The position numbers and the translations under genes are program-made. From Lantana camara (lineage: Eukaryota > Streptophyta > Magnoliopsida > Lamiales > Verbenaceae): a stretch of 64,000 nucleotides of DNA. Below, piece after piece: positions 34,246-44,170 of this stretch (position 1 is the first letter of the stretch; each line of letters begins with the position of its first letter). The notes under the pieces were generated by a model. That model was not told the DNA's origin. It was given only the letters and a program-made list of their open reading frames with translations, and did no database searches. The stretch lies in the NCBI GenBank assembly GCA_037501455.1, contig CM074862.1, positions 77,774,501 through 77,838,500 of the forward strand, written 5' to 3'.

Positions 34246-35783
34246 TGTTATGATTTTAAGTTAAACCAATCGTGCAAGTGTACACTGAAAATATAAGCGT
34301 AGCACAACAGGATCATACCCACAGGGAAAGGAAATCAATCACCACTCAATACCTCTTTCTAATCTAAAGACCGAACGAATTCAAGTTGGTTATTTATCTA
34401 CTAAAACGAAATTGAACAATTAACTAGAATAAAATACAATTAACTGATTTAACACAAGCGGATTAAACTCAATAAACTAATTAGGCTGGGAAGTAACAAC
34501 TATGCATGCATGATTCAATATAATACTCGTTTGACAAGTGCAATTCTACAACCTAGTCATGTAGATTCGTATTATCCTTTTTCAAAGTATAAACGAGTGT
34601 TCAATTAATTTCAACGTTGTTCTCACAATCATCAATAATCAATTAAACCAATATGATGAAGACTAGTGCAAATCTAATTATAGCGGCTTAGCATGGAATA
34701 AGATTTACAAGTTGTATGGATTAAAAATTAAATCTCTTTAAACCTTAAATCCACGAGTTATGAAAACATCGCAATTACCATTAATCTCTCGACACTTAGG
34801 TAATCCTAGATTATGCTAAGGTTGGCCAGACCGTTGCAATTAATTTAAACTAAATTTTCACAACTAAGAATTAGTACAAGTCATTCAAGCATAATATCGA
34901 ACACTTAGCATACATTCATCATCCTTCCCCTAGCCGTAGGGGTTTAGCTACTCATAATTGACTCAAAACTCATGAAAATCAAAGGAATTGCATTAATTGA
35001 AATCAAAGTCTTCATGTGAAAACAAAATCTCAAAACCGAACTCATAAACATTCATGAACTAAGAAAACGAATCTAAAAATCTAAACGAATCAAAGATAAA
35101 AGTTGAGGAATTAGTTTGATCATGAAAGCAATAAATAAAACCAAAATTGAACTAAATTGTGCGAAGAAATCAATCCTCTCATCTTCTCAAAATCCTCCGA
35201 AAAACCTTAGTAAAACTCCATCTTGAACTCTCTCTCCTAGGTCAAAAGTTTGACGAGCCGATCCCTCAAAAGAGTCCCGAACGACCTGTAAATATCAGCT
35301 ACCAAAATTACTCAGCCGACACGAGACACGACCATGTCTCATTTCTTCACAATCCCCGCCACGGTCGTGTTAGGCAAAAATCACCAAAATGCTTTATTAA
35401 GTGACACGACCGTGTCACATATTACGCTTCACGGGTGCCACGACGGTGTCATCACAGCCTTTCACACAGCCAACTCTCTGTATCGAGACACGACGGTGTC
35501 TCGCTTTCTTTATGCCAGATGACACGACTATGTCACCTTCTCGTCCAAAAATCGCTCAACTTCTGTACTAAGACACGACGGTGTCTCAGTTTGTTCTTCC
35601 AGGGAGACATGATCGTGTCCCCTAAAACTTCGCCAATTTCACCAATATTTGCATCTTTTTATCGTTTCTTTCGTCTCCAACGCAGAAGTACCTAAATGGA
35701 GCATAATACACACATAAGTTCTTAAGACGACATAAAATATGCTCAATTTAACGCTCGAATTCATGGAAATTCTTCACTCAACA
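34246..35783 (-). repeat. Athila-like 5' LTR
   Basis: This 1538-bp LTR is the partner of 1906-3441. The palindrome array is at 35323-35622. Several units here have lost symmetry through single C-to-T or G-to-A changes (for example ACCATGTCTC at 35331-35340), as expected from decay of methylated CpG. Confidence 0.9.
35323..35622. repeat. Palindrome array, Athila 5' LTR copy
   Basis: It has the same order and spacing of ACACGACCGTGT-type dyads as 2982-3281, with a few units eroded at CpG sites. Confidence 0.85.
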
Positions 35784-37437
35784 TCGCACCTCAATTTCCC
35801 TATTTCTTCCGGAGTTGGCAGTTTGACGAGCTGATGATAGGTCGAAATAATGGCTCTAAAGTCGATTAATCCCGTTCGCCCGAAGATGATGTTGAATGCC
35901 GATGGTTGATCGACCACAAGGTATTCGATTTCCAGCGTCGCCCTCTCAGGGAGAGTTCCCATGGAGGTGATTAGCCAGATTTGACCTTTGGGGTATACCT
36001 CAGATCCTCCAAAACCTGTCAAAGGAGTTCTGATAGTCTCAAATTGAATGCGTTTATGAATTTTTATTTTTTCGACAGTTCAGTAAAAGATATTGTTTGT
36101 GGAGCTTCCATTATCAATTAAAGTTTTGGATACAGCAAAATTAGCGACATCTAAAGTGACCACCATCGGACAGCTGGGAGTTTCACCCTCCCGACGGGGT
36201 TCAATGACTAAGTCCCTATCACTAAACGTGATCTCTTCTTCCACCCAGGGTTCAGGCGGCTCGACCGTCATCACCTCTCTCGGCCCATTGTAGCTCCTTT
36301 GGGCCTCTCTCCAAGTGCGCTTTGAGCGGTTTTGGAATCGCCTCCAGCGGGACCTCCCGCTATCATATCAATACGACCACGGTAAGGCAAGTTGTGCTAG
36401 TCGTGCTCCATGGGCTGCTTGGCATTCCTCAACCTGGGAGGGCTATTCCCAATCCTCTTCTCCGCTCGGAGAGCCAAATCATCGATTTTCTTAACGAACT
36501 CCTGAAGGTGCCCTCCTTTGTTCAACCGCTCAATTTGTTCTTTGAGGAAAAAACACTCTGGCGTGTTATGCCCGGTTTGCCTGTGGAAGTTACAATACTT
36601 CCCGGAGTCCCGTGTTTTCTGGGTCTCCTTAATTGGTTTTGGGTTTTTGAATAATTTTTTGTTGGAGACATTGTAGATCTCTTCAATGCTCCTGTTCAGG
36701 GGAGTAAAACATTTCTTGGACCCACTCCCCATTCCTGGTTCGACCCTGGTTCGGGGGTCGTGTTCTGCTTCTGGCCTGGGGGGTTGATTCGACTCCCCCT
36801 TTCTCCTCTGCTTGTTGCGCTGGTTCTGCTCGATCTCTTCCACTCTCATTTAATCTCCTACAATTTCCAGGATTTTGGCGTTCGATTTAAGCCTCCTTGT
36901 TTTCTTCGACGGGTCTCTTGCCCATATCACGTCTCCGTTGGCCTGATTTAGTAACCTCTTCTCGAGGCGGCGCACCCCTAAGGGTTGCCTCTCGCCAGTA
37001 TGAATGAGGTTGAGGTGGTGGATAGTACGGAGCTTGGTAATAGCTCGGCAGAGGTAGTGGGTATCCCTATGGATTAGGCGGGGTATACCCATACGACATT
37101 GGGGGCTTATAGGCGTAATGGGCCTGAGCGGTCGAATGGGCGACCGCAGTCAATCGAGGCATCTCCGAAAAATAGGGGCTCGCCCCTCTGCCGCAGCTGC
37201 CACAGCTTCCGCCTGGCATCGAGCCAGGTAATCATGGAGCTCAGGCTCAAAGGAAGCCGTCTGGGGGTGTACCGCCGTCAGGTTAACCCTTGCCTAAGGT
37301 TGGGTTGTACTTGTTCCCACGGCGATGATCAAATTGGTAAGTTCCTGTCCATCCGGGCCAAAAGTGGGTCCGCTTCTAATCCTCATAGTTCAAATAGAAA
37401 TGGCTTTCTATTCGAGACATCCCACAAACGGCCAAAA
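35784..37437 (-). pseudogene. Tat-like gag C-terminus and protease
   Basis: On the minus strand, degraded gag sequence runs from about 37400. A gag zinc-motif region follows (36849-36397: KYCNFHRQTGHNTPECFFLK, then QIERLNKGGHLQEFV), which is the Tat-type CCHC motif. The protease (36274-35774) has TLIDNGSSTNNIFY carrying the active-site motif D-N-G-S-S, then LTGFGGSEVYPKGQI and LVVDQPSAFNIIFGRTGL. The protease tail continues on the other side of the Athila insertion at 1905. Stops (for example at about 36079 and 36850) break the frame. Confidence 0.78.
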
Positions 37438-38128
37438 TGATCGTGCTCGAAATCGGTCGAGTGGTTACGGTCGATTCCGGGAGCTCGAATCACTTAGAAT
37501 TTATAATAAGGAAAATCTCGAGTGAATTATGTAAGGGAATATCAAACATGAGCTAAGGCCAATCTTGGGAAATGAGGGTTTATCCCAGATTTGGCACTTC
37601 GACGCTCAAGTCTGGTACTTGCTCAAATGTATAAAGAGGAAATAGAGACGGTCTAATGAACAGTGAAGTTTCTTACCAATGCCATAAATGTTGTGGGTAT
37701 TTATAGGCCCAAGGCAGGTGTGTGACTCTTATTCACGCACTGGAGGTTCACTTAATGCTTTAGCCAGTTTGTTAGGGAACAAAACGTACTGTACAACACC
37801 TTTATGTCAGGATTGGTCCTTGTGTTCCCTTCACGTGTCTCGACCCCATAACATGTCCTTCTCCCATTGTACAACTCGAGATGTCCTTGAGGTCAGGAGT
37901 CCCACATGGAGATGGGAAGAGCTCGAGTACCTGGTCTGGTCGATTTGGCATCTCTAGGTTGCTCATCGACCAGATGGGATACGGGTGGTCGAGAACGATC
38001 AACCATCCCCCCCAAGGTAAAGTGTTGGGACGACGTGTCACTCCACATGGTACACGTTTGTTTGCATATCACCACTTAGTTATTAGACCACGTGGCGACA
38101 CGTGGCATTCTCGGAAAGTGCCCCGTCA
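37438..38128 (-). repeat. 5' LTR of the Tat-like element
   Basis: This 691-bp stretch begins TGACGGGGCAC at 38128 and ends CGATCA at 37438 in element orientation. Beyond it, a TGGC-CGTTTGTGGGA sequence resembles a degraded PBS. The partner LTR is not in the window, so the boundaries rest on TG...CA ends and context. Confidence 0.6.
37698..37705 (-). promoter_or_regulatory. TATA box in the Tat-like LTR
   Basis: Minus strand CCTATAAATACCC at this site is the likely core promoter. Confidence 0.6.
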
Positions 38129-38504
38129 CTATTTTTAATATTGTTTACTTGTCTTTTTCTTTTTTTTCTATTTTGTAATCTATCTTATAATTATTAATTT
38201 CCAAATATACTCTTATGACCTAACCCTAATTTAATTTAATGAATATATGTGAGGGCAAAAATAAAATTTCAAAATCTACCCAAGATGATGGTTATCAATT
38301 ATTAACAACTCCTCGAAGGAGTTGCTAAATACAATAGTAATCTTCATTCTTTTCCTAGCCTTACTTTTTTACGCAAGGTTTTGAGCATTTTGAAGTAAAC
38401 AATGATTAAAGGGGTGTTAAATTGCTAACATCCCTCTTTTCAAATCATGTCAACTGATCCTAAATTTATATGAATTTAGATATAATTTAAATATGTTCTA
38501 AAAT
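38129..38504. other. AT-rich spacer with two small hairpins
   Basis: No gene is seen. A perfect 8-bp-stem inverted repeat CAACTCCTCGAAGGAGTTG lies at 38306-38324. A second, imperfect one (GGGTGTTA ... TAACATCC) lies at 38412-38434. Confidence 0.5.
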
Positions 38505-39212
38505 TAGGTGTGGCAAATGAGCGGGTTGGACTGGGTTTGAGTTGGGTTCATATAGGTTGGGTTTAAACGGTTTGGTTCCAAAATGGGTTCTATTTTAATG
38601 AGTTTTTAATGGTTTGTGTTTTAAATGGGTAAAACGGACCAAACGAGTCCAAAATAGGTTGAATGAGTCTAAAAACGGGTGAAATGGATCCAAAACGGGC
38701 CAAATGAGTCTTAAATAAATCGAATAGGTTGAAAAACGGGCGAAATTAATCCAAAAAGGGTCAAACGAGTTTAAAAAAGATAGAACATGTTGAAAAGTAG
38801 GTCAAACGGGTCCAAAATCATTTTCCTGTGTGAAAATACGCGTAAAATTATGTTAATGTGTATAAATATGTGTGAAAAATGTGTTAGTGTGTTAAAATGT
38901 ATGTAAAATTATGTTAGTGTGTTTAAATGTGTGTTAGTGTGTGTAAAAAATGTGTAATTATGTTATAGAAATATAATATTTAATTTATAGAAAGGGTAAA
39001 ATAGTAATAAAATATTAAAATGATATAAATTAGCTTAAACTATTAAAAATCCAACTCAAAACCAATATCAACCCAATCCAACTCATGAAGGACTCAAGAC
39101 TCTCTTAGCCCATTATTGGTCCAACCTAATTCAAATTTTACCAAACCCAAACCAACCCAACCCCCTTATAATGGGTTAAACCCATTGGGTTGAACCCATT
39201 TTTCCACCCCTA
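38505..39212. mobile_element. 708-bp hAT-like MITE
   Basis: The left end TAGGTGTGGCAAATGAG and the right end (inverted) TAGGGGTGGAAAAATGGG are hAT-style terminal repeats. The flanking 8-mers TCTAAAAT (38497-38504) and CCTTAAAT (39213-39220) match at six of eight bases, a decayed target duplication. The interior is made of degenerate GGGTT/AACGGGT and GTGTGTTA-type repeats. No coding is present. Confidence 0.65.
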
Positions 39213-39620
39213 CCTTAAATAAATACAGTAATGGATACATAATTTTTATACTCAATGCTAGATAAAATTATATTATATATTACCAGCTTTGAAATTTTTA
39301 TGCTAGTTTTATAATACAATTATAATAAAAATGTTAGTTTTATAAAATGTCGTGCTAGGTAAGGTATATCTTTATATAAATATTATAATACGTAACTATA
39401 TTATTTATAAATACCATAAACTAAGATAGTATTAAAAAATAAATCTATGTTTAGAATAAAAAATAATAATTTATGTAATATAAATGGAATAGAAAATCTT
39501 TCATATATTATAAGGCGATAGATGAATTAAGTGGTAAACATTTGTACTTGTGAATTGGTATGTAACTATAGATTCGAGTCTTCTTGGTAGTAATTGGGTA
39601 GTTGGTTTATCTTGAATATA
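39213..39620. other. AT-rich spacer, possible SINE head
   Basis: No gene is seen. At about 39523-39578 a tRNA-like pair occurs: TTAAGTGGTAAAC (box A-like) and AGATTCGAGTC (box B-like). It ends at the next retrotransposon without a visible tail. Confidence 0.35.
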
Positions 39621-39625
39621 TTTAT

Positions 39626-41091
39626 TGTTAGTATGTAATTAGTGCTTTAATTGCCTTAATTTCCCCCTTGTATTTAACTGAAAATATGCTTGATTTGGCT
39701 TAATTGTGACTTTGCAGGACCAATTGCGTTGGATTGAAGGGTTATGCATAATCTGAACTAAAAGAAGTTATAAGTGAAGAAAATGGCCTGAGCTAAGACA
39801 TTCAAGCTATGATCATCCCTTAAGATAAGGGTATCGAAGCAGACCCTGGTCAACAGTTGCGGCTGAATTTCCTTTCTTGCAACTTGATCCACTTGCAGTT
39901 GCTCTAACTCAGTTTTGTGTGTCTCAAGACTGAAGATGACGATTTGGGGCTTGCAAAAGGCTCTTTGCCTTAAAGTGTGTGCCCAACTTGCAAAACTTGG
40001 TTTTATAAGCTAGATTAGAAGGTAAAAGAGCAAACATTCAATCTTGGGGGCTAGAGGAGGAAGCACGAAACAGCTGGAGCTGCTGGAGCAGAGCAAGAAC
40101 AGAGGCTAAATCCCCTGTTTCAACCAAGAGCAAGAATCCCTTTTCCTTTCCCTCTTTTACTTGAATTCCATGGAGTGATTGTGAAGTAGTTTAACATATC
40201 TTTTGTAGCTTGATTAGTTGGTTTATTTTCAGTCATTTATCAGTTTGTTAGCTATATATCTTCTGTACTATGAACAACAACTAAGTATCTTATTCTAGTT
40301 AAGTTGTCTCCAAGATTTATGTTGTGATTTGTGAGATCTAATCGATATTCTAAAGCTTTAATATCTTTGGTATATGCATGCATCTTGGTTTCATGATATG
40401 GACTTGTCTTGAGATGATTTTCTGATCAATTATTGTCTTAGAACTTGCCATTCTTGACTGCATATGTAACTTGATCCGTAATTATCACGTTAGATGTGCC
40501 TAAGAGTTAAACATCATTGATAGCTTACCCCCATGTTTGCTTGATAATGGTGAGATGCATGTGTAATAGTCTAAGCATTCCAAGCTTCTTGAGTTTGTTG
40601 GCTAGGATCGGTGTCCTATTCGTGCTATAAGGCTGCCATTAAATTAAATCTTGAGATCGTATCTATGAGGTTGTTTATTGGTTAGGGAGTTGGTTAAAGA
40701 TCATATCTTAATCACCGAATAAGTAAGAACGGACGAGGTTGTCAGAGCTTGTTGACGCTATAGCCGGTCTATCATGGATTTTAAGCTTATTTATGCATTT
40801 ATGATCAGAATACAAACATGAATCGGGAGAATAACTTGACTAGAGTTCCATTTTCCTAATCCTCTTGAGTTTATGTTCTTTAGTTAGTATTTAATTTCAG
40901 CTTGTTCTTTAGTTTTCTGCACCTTAGTTAATTACATTAACCTCCCCCCTTTAACTTTTGTTGCTTGTTTGCTTGGCTATTGGAGATTAACGGAACCATC
41001 CAATCTCTGTGGGATCGACCCTCCACCACTATACACAATTTATTGTGTTTGGTAGTTTAGGAATATTATTTGGTGGATTCGGCACCCATCG
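39626..41091 (+). repeat. 5' LTR of the Athila derivative
   Basis: This 1466-bp LTR is homologous to 44171-45637. It starts TGTTAGTATG. Confidence 0.9.
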
Positions 41092-41097
41092 AATTTC

Positions 41098-41115
41098 TGG
41101 CGCCGTTGCCGGGGA
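41098..41115 (+). promoter_or_regulatory. Primer-binding site, tRNA-Asp
   Basis: TGGCGCCGTTGCCGGGGA, identical to the PBS of the large Athila element, lies six bases after the LTR. Confidence 0.9.
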
Positions 41116-41194
41116 TTGGTTCTAATTGGTTTTGTTTTTCTTTTGATAGCTAAGTGTTTCTTTTTGTACAGAGAAGTTAGTTTAGGGAATCAAC

Positions 41195-41553
41195 ATGTTG
41201 CCATCAATGGCTATAAGCTCTCAAAGCGATGTTTGTGGAATTTGTATTGGAGACCATCCAACCAATGGATGTCCTTTGCTCCTTGATGATCCATTTTCTC
41301 ATTTGCAGACCATAACCGAGCAATGTGGAGTTTGGACAGGCCCTCACCAACTGATAGGTGTCCTTTGCTTGATGAGGAACTTCTTCCAAAACCAACAAAG
41401 CAAGATTGTGATTTAGGCACAACGGTGCAACCTCCACAACAATATCCTTCATCTTCCAATTCAGGTACGTCTCTTGAAGAAATATTTAAAGCATTTATGA
41501 TTAATACACAACAATTTCAACAGGAGACAAGGAATAATATGCAAGAATTCTAA
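41195..41553 (+). pseudogene. Gag remnant with duplicated zinc-knuckle region
   Basis: The plus-strand frame from 41195 starts MLPSMAISSQSDV and contains CGICIGDHPTNGC, a CX2CX3HX4C knuckle with the Athila spacing. About 100 bp later (from 41320) a second, degenerate copy of the same segment appears in nucleotide sequence, ending in a similar TCCTTTGCT phrase. A second frame, 41323-41553, continues with a Q-rich stretch. The capsid domain that normally precedes the knuckle is missing, so only the RNA-binding end of Gag is left. A stop at about 41551 separates it from the protease-like ORF. Confidence 0.6.
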
Positions 41554-41693
41554 ATGTGCGTTCAAAGCTTGAGGAATGATTGAGCTAATTAAATTCTTTC
41601 GTAGCTGAATTGAAAAGTAAAGTGGATTTTTGAAGAAGGACACACTCATTTCAGAAAACAGGATCTGAAACACAGCATAATATAGCAGCACAG

Positions 41694-42461
41694 ATGGTTG
41701 GAATTAAAACAGAGCAGGACTGTACAACAGACATGAGCATAAGGCATGACCATAGCTTAAAGTCAGGTGAGGAGTCCAGACCTATTGTACGATCTCAACC
41801 ATTGATCAGCCCAAACCAAACTGCACAGAGGTATGTTGAGTTTCAGAAAGATGAATCAGAGTTCCAAAATGATGAATCAAAGTTCTCAAATGCATTTTAC
41901 AATGTTGAGGTAAATGTTCCATTACTTGATGTAATTAAATCTATGCCTCAATATATGAATTCTCTTGAAGAATTGTGTGCAACTAAGGACAACATACCTT
42001 GTTATCGGAAGGTAAGTATTGGAAAGAACTTCTCTGATATCCTTCAAGGAAAGATACCTCAAATGAGTAATGATCAAAGTTTATTTGCTCTTCCATGTAA
42101 AATAGGAACTATTGGAATTGATAGAGCTTTATGTGATTATAGTTCCTCTATTAATTTGATGTCTTTCTCTATTTGCTCACATTTGCATATTAATTCCATG
42201 AGAAAAACAGGTATGATCATTCAGCTCTTTGATGGAACAATTGTTTATCCTAAGGGCATATTGGAAAATATTTTGATTCAAATTGATGGTATGATCTTTC
42301 CCGTAGACTTCTTTGTAGTTGATAACTCATATGATGTTTTGCTAGGACAACCCTTTCTTGATATATCTAAGATAAAAATCAATGAGTGTGACCACACACT
42401 CACAATAGAATTTAATGGAAATGTTGTTAAATTCGCTACGTTTGATTCCATAGTCTCCTAG
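41694..42461 (+). CDS. Protease-like ORF of the Athila derivative
   Basis: A 255-residue open frame. The N-terminal third resembles the lysine/glutamate-rich Gag C-terminus (VNVPLLDVIKSMPQYMNSL corresponds to the inner region of Athila gag). From about residue 130 a retropepsin-like fold follows: LPCKIGTIGIDRALCDYSSS, INLMSFSICSHL, VYPKGILENILIQID and YDVLLGQPFLDISKIKI. The expected active-site string D-L-G-A-S reads D-Y-S-S-S. The Asp is kept but the Gly after it is lost, so catalysis is doubtful. The frame has stayed open despite about 3% LTR divergence. It may be a translated non-catalytic product or only a slowly decaying remnant. The ORF starts inside a former polyprotein, so the Met chosen is only the first available. 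Confidence 0.65.
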   Translation: MVGIKTEQDCTTDMSIRHDHSLKSGEESRPIVRSQPLISPNQTAQRYVEFQKDESEFQNDESKFSNAFYNVEVNVPLLDVIKSMPQYMNSLEELCATKDNIPCYRKVSIGKNFSDILQGKIPQMSNDQSLFALPCKIGTIGIDRALCDYSSSINLMSFSICSHLHINSMRKTGMIIQLFDGTIVYPKGILENILIQIDGMIFPVDFFVVDNSYDVLLGQPFLDISKIKINECDHTLTIEFNGNVVKFATFDSIVS

Positions 42462-42465
42462 TGAG

Positions 42466-42810
42466 TTGTTTTGCTTAAATGACATGGATTTCATTAGTCC
42501 CCTTCCATGTGGTGCATCTTTTGAGTTGGACTATGATGATAAAGATGTTTATAGCTCTTACGCTCAATTGCTTTTTAGGAAATCTTGCTTTGATGGAGCT
42601 AAGTGGTTGTTTTATCTATCTTTATTTAGTATATTTCCTGATAACCTGAGTTCTAAATGGAAGAGAGCTTCTCTATATACTCATATGTTTCTTTACAATG
42701 TAGGGGATTTTGACTATTCAGATGATGAAGACCTGTTCATATTAAACATGCATTATTTGAAGGGATTTTATGCAGGTTTTCCAATGAAAGATGTGAAGGA
42801 TTTTAATTGA
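42466..42810 (+). pseudogene. Integrase C-terminal remnant (114-residue ORF)
   Basis: At first sight this ORF is unknown. Placed against the C-terminal domain of the large Athila integrase (11658-11311) it lines up: LFSIFPDNLSSKW against [12 protein letters not shown], and FILNMHYLKGFYAGFP against [16 protein letters not shown], with the same spacing. It is followed, as after integrase in Athila elements, by a GGGAGGCAACCCAA motif (42869-42882). It begins a few bases after the protease-like ORF stops. The element therefore lost everything from the protease end to the integrase core in one or more deletions. The domain alone cannot integrate DNA. Confidence 0.65.
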
Positions 42811-44155
42811 AGACATGTGGTGCTACACATCGTCTAGCCTAGGACGTTAAACAAGGGCGCTTTTTGGGAGGCAACCCAATTCTTTTTGATTTGTTGTTAT
42901 TTAGTTCCAGTTTTAGTGTGTTTCTTGACTAATGACCTCTTTTTGTGTTGTTTTTGGATTTTGGCAGAAACAGGGCTCCAGGACTCAGACCGCAGAGGAT
43001 GATCATTCCTTAGCCTCATGAACTCCTCATAGTTTCAATAAATGCATTCAGGGAAGTCCTCATGCCCTTACCTTTTCTTTACTTTTACATTGAGGATAAT
43101 GTGGAATAAGTGTGGGGGAGTTTATGAAACTTTTTGGCTGGTCTAATGTGTGAAGCATGCTTTGAATGTCTATCCTAATTGCATGTTTGATTGATAGTCC
43201 TGTTCTCTTTTATCTTTGTCTTGATTAGTTTTGTTAGTTTGTTGGTTAGTCAGCTGGTCCTTAGTTCCTTTTGGTGTGTTTTTGTGCAGCTTTGTGGTTA
43301 GAATCTGATCATGCGCAACATGTTTTGAGTTGAGAACTTTTGAACATGAAAAATAGTTGAAATAACATGAATTTCCATGCTTGATTCTTGGAATTGAACA
43401 AACTTGTAAATTTTTGATTCTGCTAGAGAATGTTCCTGAATTTGGATTAATGGATAAAAACTAAAAGTTGCATGCAATAATTTGGACCTTCATGTGTGAA
43501 AAAGTATGTAATTTTTGGACTGTCTAAAGCTGTAAGCTTTATGATGCTGAATGATGATAAGTAATGTTGATTGAGGGTTATGAATAAGGCTGCTTCAGCC
43601 ATTTAGTTTCTGAATAAGGCTTTTAAAGCCATTGCTCTCTGAATAAGGCTTTCACAACCATTAGTTTGCTACAATCCGATCGTTTCACTCTGCTGGTGAC
43701 CCAAAGGCTGAATACAAATAATAAACTGAAAAATGGGTGACCATGAGTGATGCATTTTTATGCAGTCTAGGGATAGTCATACATTACCAAAGCGGTACTA
43801 TGACACCCGAAATAGACAACGTTTTGAATTTTGGTATAAGTGTAATGTTGGAACCCTCACTTTATCTTTTGTTTTGTTGGAATTTAGACAGTCCAAAACA
43901 AGTTCCCTTTGATCACGTGTTGTAATTGCTACATGGTAAATATGCATGCTTAAGTGAATTCTAAATTCCTTAACATTCTCTAGCAAGTTAAACACTTGAG
44001 ATTTATCCTTTTTCATTTTGATAGGCTGTGGAGACTTGTTATGATACTCATTTTAATGTTCAAACTTTCTCATTGATAAACTGTGAGGCTGTAGTGGTTA
44101 GAGGATAACCTTTCTTGAAGTCTAGTTGCAGTTTGCTTAAGGGCAAGCAAAGTCT
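42811..44155 (+). other. Non-coding 3' internal region of the Athila derivative
   Basis: No credible protein is seen. A short GAATAAGGCT-type repeat (43583-43655) occurs three times, and a GTGTGGGGGAGTTTATG tract near 43110 resembles an internal PPT. The true PPT AAGTGTGGGGGGATT is at 44156-44170. Confidence 0.55.
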
Positions 44156-44170
44156 AAGTGTGGGGGGATT

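Larger units (their letters stand above)
1906..35783 (-). mobile_element. Athila-like Ty3/gypsy element, full length but heavily interrupted
   Basis: Two LTRs (1906-3441 and 34246-35783) begin and end in TG...CA and flank gag, protease, RT, integrase and a downstream ATHILA-type ORF, all on the minus strand. The PBS is complementary to the 3' end of tRNA-Asp and the PPT abuts the 3' LTR. The target duplication is CCGCA (1901-1905) and TCGCA (35784-35788), five bases with one transition. It landed in the protease/pol region of the Tat-like element. About ten differences occur in the first 200 bp of the LTR pair, so it is not recent. It hosts a copia element, a solo LTR and two MITE-like elements. 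Every gene is broken. Confidence 0.85.
637..38128 (-). mobile_element. Tat-like Ty3/gypsy element, outermost layer of the nest
   Basis: In element order (minus strand) this reads: 5' LTR (37438-38128), gag and protease (35784-37437), then after the 33.9-kb Athila insertion, the rest of protease and reverse transcriptase (1905 down to 637). Protein matches on either side of the Athila insertion are collinear, so the two pieces are one element. The 3' part (RNase H, integrase, 3' LTR) is cut off by the CACTA end at 633 and is not in the window. Reading frames contain several stops and shifts, so the copy is dead. The gag zinc motif, protease and RT style fit the Tat lineage. This is family recognition by eye, not a tree. 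Confidence 0.75.

Noticed and set aside
42466..42810. Novel orphan gene
   Set aside because: Motif alignment with the integrase C-terminal domain of the neighbouring Athila element, and its position before the GGGAGGCAACCC motif, explain it.
43583..43655. GAATAAGGCT repeats as a regulatory array
   Set aside because: Only three irregular copies occur in non-coding retrotransposon sequence.
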